Assembly: GCF_958298935.1 (NCBI RefSeq)
Contig: NC_084929.1
Span: forward strand, 6,758,001-6,822,000
From: Phragmites australis
Taxonomy: Eukaryota > Streptophyta > Magnoliopsida > Poales > Poaceae
Direction of reading: 5' to 3'
DNA length: 64,000 nucleotides
Below are positions 33,377 to 43,905 of this stretch, piece by piece. The notes under the pieces were generated by a model, which did no database searches, was not told where the DNA came from, and worked only from the letters and a program-made list of their open reading frames with translations. Position 1 is the first letter of the stretch; every line of letters starts with the position of its first letter. Position numbers and translations under genes: made by a program.

Positions 33377-36300
33377 ATGGCAAATCCACCCGATAGTCGC
33401 AAGCGGATGCGACAATATTTAGAAGGTGGGTCCTTCGACCCAGACCAAGTGCCGGAAGGTGATGGGCCATCTAACATGGAGCAATCAAGATGCGAGGTAA
33501 TTCAATAAATTAGATGTGCATTTTGAAATATTGCATGGTTATCATTTCATTGGTTTTTTATTGATTACTAAAACGTAATGATAATCATAAATTTACAGAT
33601 GGACCGGACATGGATGTACAAGTCTGACTGTCGCGGCCAAGAGTTCTTTCATGGTGTGGATGCTTTTTTAGGGCTACCATGGTGTACAGAAAGCCAAAAA
33701 AATAAGAGTGATGATCACTATATATGCTGTCCGTGCGTTGATTGTAAGAATGAGAAGCAGTTCTCAGCCATAGAGCAGATCCGTGCACACTTGCTTCGCA
33801 AGGGTTTCAAGCCTGGCTATATCCGCTGGACCGAGCACGGTGAACATGAGGAGGTTGTGCATGAAGAGCAGCCCATAGTCGAGGAAGACAGGGACAACGA
33901 TATGATGGCTGACGAAGACATCGATATGTTGGCATTTGAAGATACTTTTGTCAGCAATGATGATGACGACCTTCACAAAATGTTGCGCAATATGGAGGGA
34001 GACTTCACCAGTGATAGGCAACACGAAAAGTTCCAGCGCATGATGGAGGAAATTAAAACACCAGTGTTCCTGGGCTGTAAGGAAGAGCACAACAAGTTGC
34101 ATGTTGTGTTGACATTGCTGCAAATGAAGTCTAGCAATGGTTTGTCTGATAAGAGCTTCAACGAGTTGTTACAATTCGTGAGGGACTTGCTTCCAGAGGG
34201 CAACGAGTTGCTTAAAAACACGTACCATATCAAGCAGATTATCTGTCCGTTGAGGTCGGAAGTAGAGAAAATACATGCATGTCGAAATGACTGCATGTTG
34301 TTTTGCAACGGGGATGTGGACTTGGAAGCGTGTCGAGTTTGTGGTGCATCACGGTACAAGCGCAACATTGACAATATCGATAGAGATGACGTAGGGGAGA
34401 AGAGTAATGATAAAAGACCCCCTGCTAAGATGGTTTGGTATTTCCCTATAATCTTCCGTCTAAAGCGATTGTTTGCCAACAAAGCGAATGCCGAGTTGAT
34501 GTGATGGCACACCGAAGGGCGCAAGAAAGACGGAATGCTTAGACACAATGCTAATGGAATGCAATAGAGGAACTTTGATACAAAATACAAGGAATTCAAA
34601 GCTGAAGTGAGGAATATAAGGTTCGGATTGAGTATGGATAGGATGAATTCTTTCAGCAATATGAGCAATAGTCATAGCACTTGGCCCGTGACTCTCTGTA
34701 TCTACAATCTTCCATCTTGGTTGTGTATGAAGCAGATGTTCCTTATGATGTCTTTGCTGATCAGTGACCCGAATCAACCTAGCAACGATATCGATGTGTA
34801 TCTCCAACCATTGCTTGAAGATCTCCTTGTACTATGGACAGATGGCGTACGGGTGTGGGATGAATACAAACGCGAACATTTCAACCTATGTGCAATGCTG
34901 TTCGTAACGATCTAAGATTGGCCTGCTCTTGCTAACCTATCGGGAAAGACTTTAAAAGGCTACAATGGATGTGTATGGTGCTTGGAAACAGGGGGGCTGT
35001 GGCTGAAGAACTGTAAGAAAATGGTCTACATGGGTCACTGTAGGTTTCTGCGCCCGGATCACCCGTGTCACAGGAATAAAAGAGCTTTTGACGAGACAGT
35101 GGAGACTCGTCGAGCTCCGAAGGTTCATACTGGGGAGCATGTATATAAGATGGTAAAGAATCTTAGAGTTGTCCTTAGAAAGGGGAAAGGCAGTACAAAA
35201 TTCCCAACTGGAAAACTCGCTCCTATGTTTAAGAAGAGATCAATTTTTTGGAACCTATCCTATTGGAAGCACTTGATGGTCCGACACGCAATTGACATCA
35301 TGCATATGGAGAAGAATGTGTTTGATAGCTTGATTGGTACCTTACTGGACATACCTGGCAAAACAAAAGATACGCTCAATGCACGGTTGGACCTGGAAGA
35401 TCTGAAGCTAAGGAAAATTCTGCATCCTAAAATCCTAGGCAACGGGTCAAACGAACTTCCCACGGCTTTCTACACCCTGAGCAAGGAAGAGAAGATGAGC
35501 CTGTGCAGTTGCTTGCATGGAATCAAAGTTCCGACCGGTTACTCCTCCAACGTAAAGAGATTAGTGAACATGAAAACTTTGAAGTTAGTTGGCATGAAGT
35601 CCCATGATTATCACATGATGATGATACAGTTGCTTGCTATTGCAATTAGAGGTATTCCGCCGGATTAGGTCTGAAACCCAATCATAAAGTTGTGTTCGTT
35701 TTTCAATGCAATTTCATAAAAGGTCATCGATCCGAGCAAACTAACAAAGCTGCAAGAAGACGTGGTCCATACTATATGCCAGCTTGAGAGTATTTTACCT
35801 CCATCATTTTTAGACATAATGCCCCATCTCATTGTTCACATCGTGTATGAGATAAAGTACCTTAGCCCCGTGTTTCTGCATCAGATGTATCCTTTCGAAA
35901 GGTTCATGTCAGTTCTAAAGAAATATGTTCGTAACCGAGGTCGGCCGGATGGTTGCTTGGCCCAAGGTTGGGGAACAGAGGAAGTCGTTGAGTTCGCCAT
36001 CAACTACATGGATCTAAAAGCAATTGGTTAGCCTGTATCTCGCCATGAGGGAAAGCTTAAGGGGAAAGGGACGCTAGGTCATAATATAGTCATTTCCAAC
36101 GATTATGTTTCATTCACCTAAGCACATTTCACAGTTTTGCAACAAGCAACTGTAGTGGACCCGTATATCAATAAGCACGTGCAAATGCTACGGTCCACAT
36201 ATCCAACAAAGTTAGACAATTGGATTGCAAGAGCGCACAGAGATAATTTTAGCAGTTGGTTACGTAGGCACATGATGGATAAAGATACATATGATGCACT

Positions 36301-36576
36301 GTTGGAAATGCTGGTTAATGGGTTGTCAACTATGATTCATACATACAAAGCATACGATATTAACGGCTATACATTTTATACGAGAGCACAAGACAACAAG
36401 AGCACTAACCAAAATAGCGGTGTCCGTATTGATGTGTACGACCGTAGTGGCAACAGGGAGACCTACTATAGATTCATAGTGGAGATTTGGGCTCTTCAAT
36501 ATGAAGAACAGTTGAAGGTCCCCCAGTTCCGGTGCCAATGGGTCACTCTCCCAGGTGGAGTTAATACCGACAAGTG
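33377..36576 (+). pseudogene. TNP2-type CACTA transposase, killed by nonsense codons
   Basis: A possible first exon (33377-33496, MANPPDSRKRMRQYLEGGSF...) joins by GT-AG to the main exon at 33599 (MDRTWMYKSD). Domains in order: transposase-associated domain with Cys residues (CCPCVDCKN); TNP2/Transposase_21 core (RFGLSMDRMNSF, NSHSTWPVTLCIYNLPSWLC, SNDIDVYLQPLLEDL, VWDEY); VRHAIDIMHMEKNVFDSLIG; DUF4218-like (PHLIVHIVYEIKYLSPVFLH, MYPFERFMSVLKKYVRNRGR, EGWGTEEVVEF-like); and DUF4216-like (NGYTFYTRAQDNKSTNQNSG, YYRFIVEIWALQYEE). The whole coding stretch stays in one frame, but stops interrupt it at 34502, 34565, 34913, 35666, 35672, 35729, 36029 and 36119, and it ends early at 36574. CACTA-2 carries a longer homologue. 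No frameshift was needed to follow it. Confidence 0.88.
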
Positions 36577-36799
36577 AGGCCGATATTGGGGCTTTGACCA
36601 AACAAGTTGATGTTTTGTGTTATTTCACTTGAAATCGATCTACTGTCAATGACCATTTCAAACATCATTAGAAAGCAAATTAAATATTGTATCTAAATAT
36701 TGAAAGTATATGCTTTGACTGTTAAAGTAAGGAGCTGAAAATTGTAATTTGTATCAGCTAAAAACTATTTATTGTAATTCAAGGGAAAAAATAATTATT

Positions 36800-36990
36800 A
36801 GTGCCGGTTGTATGCAAGAATCGGCATTGATACTTCTACTATTAGTGTCGGCTAGTTTTACAACTGGCACTGATACTCCAAGTATCAGAGCCGGCTGGAT
36901 CAATAAACCAACACTGATACTTCTACTATCAATGCTGGCTGTGGTATACAACCGAAACTGATAGTCTATCCCTATATAAGCTGGACTTAG
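36800..36990. promoter_or_regulatory. CACTA-1 internal repeats and TATA box of the second gene
   Basis: Copies of (a)ccggcactgatac variants occur after TNP2. They are followed by ctatataag at 36972-36980 and a GC-rich leader from 37010. The same order is found in CACTA-2, so I read it as the promoter of the second CACTA gene. Confidence 0.5.
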
Positions 36991-37415
36991 CCACAGCCTC
37001 TCCATTCCTCCTATGTGCGCGTTGATTCCCGCTATCTACCCTACACCGCCGTTCTCGGAGCCAAGCCGTTCTCGTCCCCGTCACCGACGTCAGCTCCCCG
37101 GCGTCCCCGTAGCCGATGCCGCCTCCCCGTCGTCTCCATCTCCATCGTCGATGCTGCCTTCCCACCATCCCAGTCGCCGAGGCAGCCTCGCCCCCGTCCT
37201 CGTCCCTGGAGCTGATGCTGCCTCCCCGCTGACCCGTCCCCGCTGTGCTCGTCCTCGTCGCTGATGCCGCCTCCTCGTTGTTGAGGACGCCTCCCCGCCA
37301 TCCCCGTCCCCGGAGCCGATGACGCCTCCCCATCGTGCCCTTCCTCGTCGCCGACACCACCTCCCCGTCGCCAAGGCCGCCTCTCCGCCGTCCCCGTCCC
37401 TAGAGCCAACGCCAC
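36991..37415 (+). other. GC-rich first exon of the CACTA-1 second gene (likely)
   Basis: Very GC-rich tract (ccgcctccccgtcg-type repeats) without a recognisable protein. Long antisense open frames here come from base composition. Its continuation is separated from 53.8 kb by nested elements. Confidence 0.4.
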
Positions 37416-38650
37416 TGTCAGTGACACAGGAACCGGGGGTCCCTGAGTCCCGAGGCCAGAACAGCAGAGTGCCACGTGGCGCCCTCCCTCGGGGGTTATC
37501 TCCCCGAGGTACGAGAAGACCAAGTTCCGGGAGGGGGTGCTCGGGGGCATGAACAGTGGTCCCCGAGTACCCGAGTTCCCCAATGACCCGAGAAGACCAA
37601 GTACCGGGAAGAGAGTGCTCGGGGCTGCGAACAGTGTCCCCCGAGCATCCAAGTCCCCCGACGACAAAAAAAGCCAGTTCCGAGAGAGAGTGCTCGGGGC
37701 CGTGAACAGTGGCCCCCGAGCACTCGGTTCCCCGAGGACCTGATCAGCCAGTTCCGGGAGAGAGTGCTCGAGGCCATGCACAGTGGCCCCCGAGCACTCG
37801 GTTCCCCGAGGACCCGAACAGTCAGTTCTGGGAGAGAGTGCTCGGGGCCGTAAACAGTGGCCCCCGAGCACTCGGTTCCCCGAGGACCAAGAAAAGGCAT
37901 ATCCGAGAGAGAGTGCTCGGGGCTACGAACAGTGGCCCCCGAGCGCTCGGTTCCCCGAGGGCCTGAGAAGTCCTTCACCGGTGGTCCCCACAGAGTCCCA
38001 GCGGTGAGGTGTCAACTGGTGAGAGGCCCGATGCTGCATTTAAGAGGGCGCGTGGCTAGTCACTTCTAACTGCTCCCCCCACGCTTGCTGTCAGTCCCTG
38101 CCATGGCCTGCTGTGTCAGATCTGTTTTGACCGGGCGGGCACGCCGGGCTGCTCAGGGGCTACCCGGTGGGCCCTCCCCGCAGCGCCCGTTGAAAAGCGG
38201 CATGATGACGAACAAGACCGGACGGGGGTATGTTTTCAATCCTCCCCGTCACCTCGCGCAGCAGCCCATGATGGTTGCTTTCCATTTATGGTGCCTTGGA
38301 ACTCTCGCCATCCTTTCTGGGCACGCTACTGCCCTGGCGGATATATAAGCAGGGCGGGCTCCCCGGAGAAAGAGAGGTCAAGTTCAGCTCAAGCTGAGTT
38401 CAGTTCGATTGATTGAAGATCAAGACAACAGAGGACGAACACCGAAGCATAGATTAGCCGAAGAACAAGGAGCACGAAGCTCTAGACTAGACAAATATTC
38501 TTGTAACCCAGTGGATACTCAGAGAGGCATTCTCAGAGCATTTATAGCATACACACAGGAGTAGGGTATTACGCTCGGTGCGACCCGAACCTGTCTAAAA
38601 ATCCCCTGAGCATTTACTCCTTTCTGCATCCGATCATTCCACCTCCACCA
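37416..38650 (+). mobile_element. LTR (solo or truncated) of a GC-rich LTR retrotransposon
   Basis: Starts TGTCAGTGACACAGGAACC. It carries a tandem-repeat block, a TATA box (atatataagcagg) at 38341-38353 and an R/U5-like end (ttcttgtaacccagtgg, ggtattacgctcggtgcg, gacccgaacctgtctaaa). It stops at the start of CACTA-2 at 38651. No primer-binding site or gag/pol follows, and no target duplication could be matched. Confidence 0.65.
37541..37975 (+). repeat. Tandem repeat, about six units of 74-75 bp
   Basis: Units begin at about 37541, 37615, 37689, 37763, 37837 and 37912, each with 'agtgctcggggc', 'aacagtggcccccgagca' and 'ctcggttccccgaggacc'. They lie inside the LTR upstream of its TATA box, so within U3. 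Confidence 0.85.
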
Positions 38651-38768
38651 CACTACTACAAAACCTATTTTCCGAGACACCTAGGATTGATTTGTACAGG
38701 CAGTTCGTAGGAAAAACCGCTTGAGAAAGTGGCTGCGGCCCCATGCGGCCGAGGACCGCCTGTGAAAA

Positions 38769-38987
38769 GTAATTTCCACAGGCGGTTCCTTACGTGGACC
38801 GCCTGTGGAAATGAGAAGAAGCAGTATTTATGGAGTATTTTCACAGGCGATCGACTTAATAAACCGCCTGTGAAAAGTCATTTCCACAGGCGGTCCACGT
38901 AAGGAACCGCCTGTGGAAATTACTTTTCACAGGAGGTTTATTAAGTCGACCGCCTGTGAAAATACTCCATAAATACTGCTTCTTCTC
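38769..38987. repeat. Interleaved inverted repeats (A-B-A'-B') in the CACTA-2 end
   Basis: Segment A (38769-38814) is an exact inverted copy of A' (38878-38923). Segment B (38813-38878) is an inverted copy of B' (38922-38987) with two mismatches. The order A, B, A', B' is interleaved, so a simple hairpin cannot pair both at once. Confidence 0.85.
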
Positions 38988-38990
38988 GGC

Positions 38991-39554
38991 CAGCTCCATT
39001 CAGACAGACTTACTGTTCGAAACAGTAAGCATTTACTGTGGCGGCCGATTTAGAAAATAGGGTGGGGAAGGTTTTGTTTTTGATTTCTTGGAGGAGCCAA
39101 ATAAGGTATGTATATCTCATCCCTAGCTTGCATTTTTTTGAAATTTAAATTTAGATTTAAGGCTAAATTAGAGTTTCAATGTGATCTAGAGATGCTCATG
39201 GTTCTTGCTATTTTGATCATCAAATTAGCTCAAATTTGTTGTAATATTGATTTAATTGTGTAGATTCACATGATTCTAGTATTATATTTTAAAAATGTAG
39301 CTAGAATGTGATGTTTAGCCTTAGGAGGTTTCATCATGAATGGGGATATTTTCTCTAGATCTAGATCTAGATCTAGGGGAGAGGGAGAGGGAGAGAGAGA
39401 GAGTAATGAATTCACATTATTTTGAGTCATAAATTTATGTTAATGTAGATTCAATTGCGTAGACATATTATAATCATAATAATCTTTTTAATTCTGATTT
39501 TCAAATAAATTATTTAATTAATTAATGTATCTAATTTTGTGGTTGAAGTTAAAG
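38991..39554 (+). other. CACTA-2 leader
   Basis: AT-rich leader with a (ga)n-type tract (agatctagatctagatct then gagagagag) near 39354-39402. No coding seen before the transposase ATG. Confidence 0.4.
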
Positions 39555-42500
39555 ATGGACAGAGCATGGATGTATGATGCGCCAAGACATGGAGAAATAT
39601 ACATCAAAGGACTCTCTGTTTTTATTGAAGCCGCAGAGAAGGACGCTTTAACTAAGAAGACAAAGAAAATGTACTGTCCATGTTCTGACTGCAAGAACCA
39701 GAAATTGTGGGACAAATCAAGTGTAATCAAATCGCACTTGATCTTGAGAGGTTTTGTTGAGAATTACAAATGTTGGTCCAATCACGGCGAACAACGTACA
39801 AGCAAACCAAACCAGGACATCGCTGCTGATCAAGTAGATGGTGATGATGAGGGAGCAGTCGAAGGCGACACTGATTTTATGATGCATGATGAACCCGATT
39901 TTGATCTGGATGATGATGCTGACTTTGATCAGGAGGAAATGCTGCGCCATGCTGAACCGCATGTTTTAAGGGATACGAGAGGTTTAGATAATTTTGAGGC
40001 ATTAAAAAAGGCATCGAAGGAACTTTTGTATGAGGAATCGAAGGGCTGTGATAAGGAGTTCACGGTGTTGCATTCGGTGCTTGAACTTCTAAGGTTGAAG
40101 GCCAGCAATGGATGGTCCGACAAGAGTTTCTCGGATCTGTTGAGTCTCTTGGCAAACATGCTTCTGAAGCCTAACTCCTTGCCCACCACCACTTATCTGG
40201 CGAAGAAGCTTATCTGCCCGTTGTCATTGGATGTGCAAAAAATACACGCGTGTCCGAACCATTATATCCTGTACCGTAAAGAGTACGAAGCCTTGGATAG
40301 ATGTCCAGTGTGCAATGCGAGTCGGTACAAGAGGAATGATGATTGTGAGGACGAAGTTGCTTCCGCCAACACGAAGAAGAAGAAAAGTAATGCTGGTTGT
40401 GACGAAGAAGACACTTCTTCCAACGCGGAGAAGAAGAGAAGAAGTCCTGCGATGGTGATGTGGTACCTACCAGTGATACCCCGCTTGCAGCGCTTGTACT
40501 CGAACCCTAGGGACTCTGAACTGATGCGTTGGCATTTCGATAAGCGTAAGAAGGATGGAACTAAGCTTCGACACCCCGCAGATGCTAGGCAATGGAGAAA
40601 GTTCGATGCCATGTATCCAGAGTTCGCTGAAGAACCAAGGAATGTAAGGTTCGCGTTGAGTACGGACGGAATGAATCCTTTCGGTGACATGAGCACCTCA
40701 CATAGCACTTGGCCAGTGGTCCTGGCCATCTACAGCCTTCCTCCATGGCTATGCATGAAGCGGAAGTACCTTATGCTGTCCACTCTTATCCAAGGACCGA
40801 AACAACCAGGCAACGATATAGATGTGTTTCTGGAACCTTTGATGGAAGATATGGCGAAACTGTGGAACGAGGGGGTCCGGGTGTGGGATGAATTCCGACG
40901 ATAGTACTTCACGCTGAAAGCAATGATTTTCGTTACCATCAATGATTATCCCGCCCTTTTTAACCTATCGGGACAGGTTAAAGGGAAGCAAGGATGTGCA
41001 GTGTGCTTGGATGAAACCGCATCTGTGTACCTTCCGTACTCACAGAAGGTAGTGTACACCCGCCACCGACGGTTCTTACTCAGAACTCACAGATACCGCA
41101 ATATGAAGAAACATTTTGACAAAACAGTTGAGGAAGATACTGGCCCGAAACCTCGCAGCGGGGCACGAGTGTTTGAAATGGTCAATAGCATCAAGGTTGT
41201 TTTTGGGAAGCCGCCGAAGGGTACAAAGAAGAAGAAAAGTGAGACACCGACCAGCACGCTGTGGAAGAAAATGCCAATTTTCTTTAAGTATTTGCCCTAC
41301 TAGAAGGACTTGGACGTCCGTCACAGCATCGATGTCATGCACGTTGAGAAGAATGTGTGTGATAGCATCATTGGCCTCTTACTGGACATACCAGGCAAGA
41401 CAAAGGATGGAATCAAGTCACGTAAGGACTTGGTGTATTTTGAAATTAGGCCAGAGCTACACCCTGAAGACAGACCAAATGAGAAACATTATCTTCCGCC
41501 GGCTAGCTACTCTCTGACACCTGAGGAGAAAAAGGCATTGTGCAAGTGCTTACGTGGGGTGAGAGTCCTGACTGACTACTCATCCAACATTAAGAACCTA
41601 GTCTCGATGAAAGATTTGAAGCTAATCGGCATGAAATCTCACGATTGTCATGTGATGATGACGCATATGCTCCCTATTGCAATAAGGGGTATCAAGCCGA
41701 GATACATAAAGGTGGTCATCACACGGTTGTGTCACTTCTTCAATGCAATTGCTCAGAAGGTGATCGATGCTGAAAAACTGGGTGCTCTACATATTTCGTT
41801 GGTAGAGACTTTGTGCCAACTTGAGATGTGCTTCCCTCCATCCTTTTTCGATATCATGGTACACCTCTTGGTTCACATCATGAATGAGATAATTGCGCTG
41901 GGCCCTGTATTCTTACATTAGATGTATGCGTTTGAGCGGTACATGGGCATTCTGAAGGGCTATGTACGGAATCGTGCTCACCCAGAGGGTTCAATGATCG
42001 AGGGCTACAGTACCGAGGAAGTCGTTGAGTGTTGCATCGATTACATAAAAGATTCTAATCCCATTGGTGTACCTGTATCTCGACATGAGGGGAGGTTGTC
42101 TGGGAGAGGGACCAAAGGAAAGAAAAGATTCATCGATCATGATTACAAAGCAGTGGAAGAAGCACATTTCACCATATTGCAGCAGATCCAGTTAGTGGCG
42201 CCGTACGTCGAGCAACACCTAAATGAGCTGTACACAAAAAATCAAGGCCGCTCGTATGACTGGATCTTGAAAGAGCACAAGCGTCGCTTCATCACATGGT
42301 TCAAGAACCAAAACCTTCCGGACGGTGAATCTCTAGATAAAAAAAATGTTAAAATGTTGGCTTGTGGTCCATAAAGTTTAGTTACATCATGGCAAGCGTA
42401 TGACATTAATGGGTACACGTTTTATACCAAAGCAAAATACAAGAAGAGCACGGCCCAAAACAGCGGAGTTCGAACAGAAGCCTATGACACAACAGGGGAA

Positions 42501-42929
42501 AATGTCACCTACTATGGGTTCATAGAAGAAATTTGGGAACTCGACTACGGAGTGAATCTGCAGATCCCTGTCTTTCGGTGCAAATGGGTCAAACACCCAA
42601 ATGGCGTGGCGGTGGACAACTACGGCTTCACAATTGTCGACCTCAGTATTGTAGGCCACAAAGATGACTCGTGGGTACTCGCTGATCACGTCGCACAAGT
42701 TTTCTATATAATCGACCCCGCAAATGAAAAGAAGCACGTAGTTGTTGCCAGAAAACAAAGAACTGTTGGAGTCGAGAATGTGGAGGATGCGGAAGAATAC
42801 AATCAGTTTGATGACGTGCCGCCTTTTGGAGATCCAGAAAAGATCAAACTTGTAGAAGCAACCCTTGATAGATCTGTGATGCCATACATGCGTCTCGATG
42901 GTGTAGGGAAAACAGTTCAAGGCAAATAG
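39555..42929 (+). pseudogene. TNP2-type CACTA transposase, nearly intact (four stop codons)
   Basis: One continuous frame of 1124 codons from MDRAWMYDAPRHG, broken only by stops at 40902, 41301, 41919 and 42372. Order: transposase-associated domain (MYCPCSDCKNQKLW, residues about 36-50), an acidic stretch, TNP2 core (FALSTDGMNPFGDMSTSHST, WPVVLAIYSLPPWLC, GNDIDVFLEPLMEDMAKLW), VRHSIDVMHVEKNVCDSIIG, LVHIMNEIIALGPVFLH with MYAFERYMGILKGYVRNRAH (DUF4218), then NGYTFYTKA, NSGVRTEAYD and KHPNGVAVDNYGFTIVDL (DUF4216), ending VGKTVQGK. It is longer than the CACTA-1 copy at its C-terminus. TNP2 proteins cut and move CACTA elements. Compared with CACTA-1, the stop at 41919 stands for a Gln codon and the one at 41301 for a Trp codon. 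Confidence 0.92.
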
Positions 42930-43144
42930 TGCAATGTTATGCGAATTATTTTTCTAATGTGATAGAACCCTGAAATTTGTATACAATTAGGATAAGCTTT
43001 AATTTGTATTATGGACTTGTATGCATTTAAGATGCATCAATATGTAATAGATTATTTAAGATGCTTTAGTACGTAATAGAATATTTAAGATGCTTTAATA
43101 TGTAATAGAATAGTATTTCCCAAACTAGCAAAAAAAACATTCAA

Positions 43145-43380
43145 CAGGTTTCCACAGGCGGTTGACTTAAGAAACCGCCTGTGAAAATACATTTCCACAG
43201 GCGGTTCCTTAGGTGAACCGCTTGTGAAAATAGGTGAACCGCTTGTGAAAATCCATTTCCATAGGCGGTTCACCGAAGGAACCGCCTGTGAAAATGATTT
43301 CCACAGGCGGTTTCTTAAGTCAACCGTCTGTGAAAATCGTTCCTATTTATATAACCGCGCGCGGCCCCGAAAACCCTAGT
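43145..43380. promoter_or_regulatory. CACTA-2 internal repeats and TATA box
   Basis: Five or more copies of (tt)ccacaggcggtt and its inverse aaccgcctgtgaaa, then tatttatataa at about 43344-43354, then a GC-rich leader. Same order as 36800-36990 in CACTA-1. Confidence 0.55.
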
Positions 43381-43905
43381 GCTTTCAGAAAACATCGACC
43401 TCGCCGTCAAGCTGTCCTTCCGTCCCCCTACCGCGCTCTCTGTTTCCGCCGAGTGTGACCGCGTCGAGGAGCCGCCGAGGTCGACAGGGCCGATGAGGAG
43501 CCGCTGCTGCTGCCGCCGGTGGAGGGCCGACTGCACCGAGGAGGAGCCGTCGCCGCCGCCGCTGCCGCTGAGTTCGACAGCGCCGAGGAGGAGCCTCCGC
43601 CGCCGAGGTCCACAGCGCCGAGGAGGAGCCGCTGCCGCCGGTGAGTAGTTCCATGTCCCCCTCCCGGCCGAGCCGTCGTAGTCGGTTCTCCGGCCGGCCG
43701 TGTGTCCCCCCCCTTCTCTGTGATGTCGGCCATCGTGCCGTGGTGTAGCGCCGCCGGTGAGTAGCTCCTTTTCCCCCTCCCGGCCAAGCCGTCGTAGTCG
43801 GTTCTCCGGCCAACCGTGTTTCCCCCCCTTCTCTGTGATGTCGGCCATCGTGCCGTGGTGCCGTGTACTGCAGATTTGTTCCTTGTATTGGTGAGGTGAA
43901 CCCAC
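43381..43905 (+). other. GC-rich leader with a duplicated block
   Basis: GC-rich non-coding exon-like DNA. A block of about 90 bp (gagtag, ccctcccggcc, agccgtcgtagtcggttctc, gtgatgtcggccatcgtgcc) occurs twice, at about 43638-43746 and 43756-43862. Antisense open frames across it are not convincing. Confidence 0.5.

Larger units (their letters stand above)
38651..43905 (+). mobile_element. CACTA-2, nested CACTA element, 3' end not found
   Basis: Starts CACTACTACAAAACC at 38651. Subterminal repeats of the type ccacaggcggtt lie at 38690-38990 and again at 43145-43340 after its transposase. I could not find the matching inverted end (expected to finish in ...GTAGTAGTG) anywhere downstream, so the right border given is only the last part I can assign. 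It lies inside CACTA-1. Confidence 0.7.

Noticed and set aside
37541..37975. Regular 74-bp repeats as a possible CRISPR array
   Set aside because: Units are contiguous without unique spacers, and this is plant nuclear DNA inside an LTR.
37041..37978. Long antisense open frames (276 and 160 residues) with repeated 'RGPLFTAPSTLSRNW'-type units
   Set aside because: They read through GC-rich leader and 74-bp LTR repeats; the protein repeats only mirror the DNA repeats, and the frames cross an element border at 37416.
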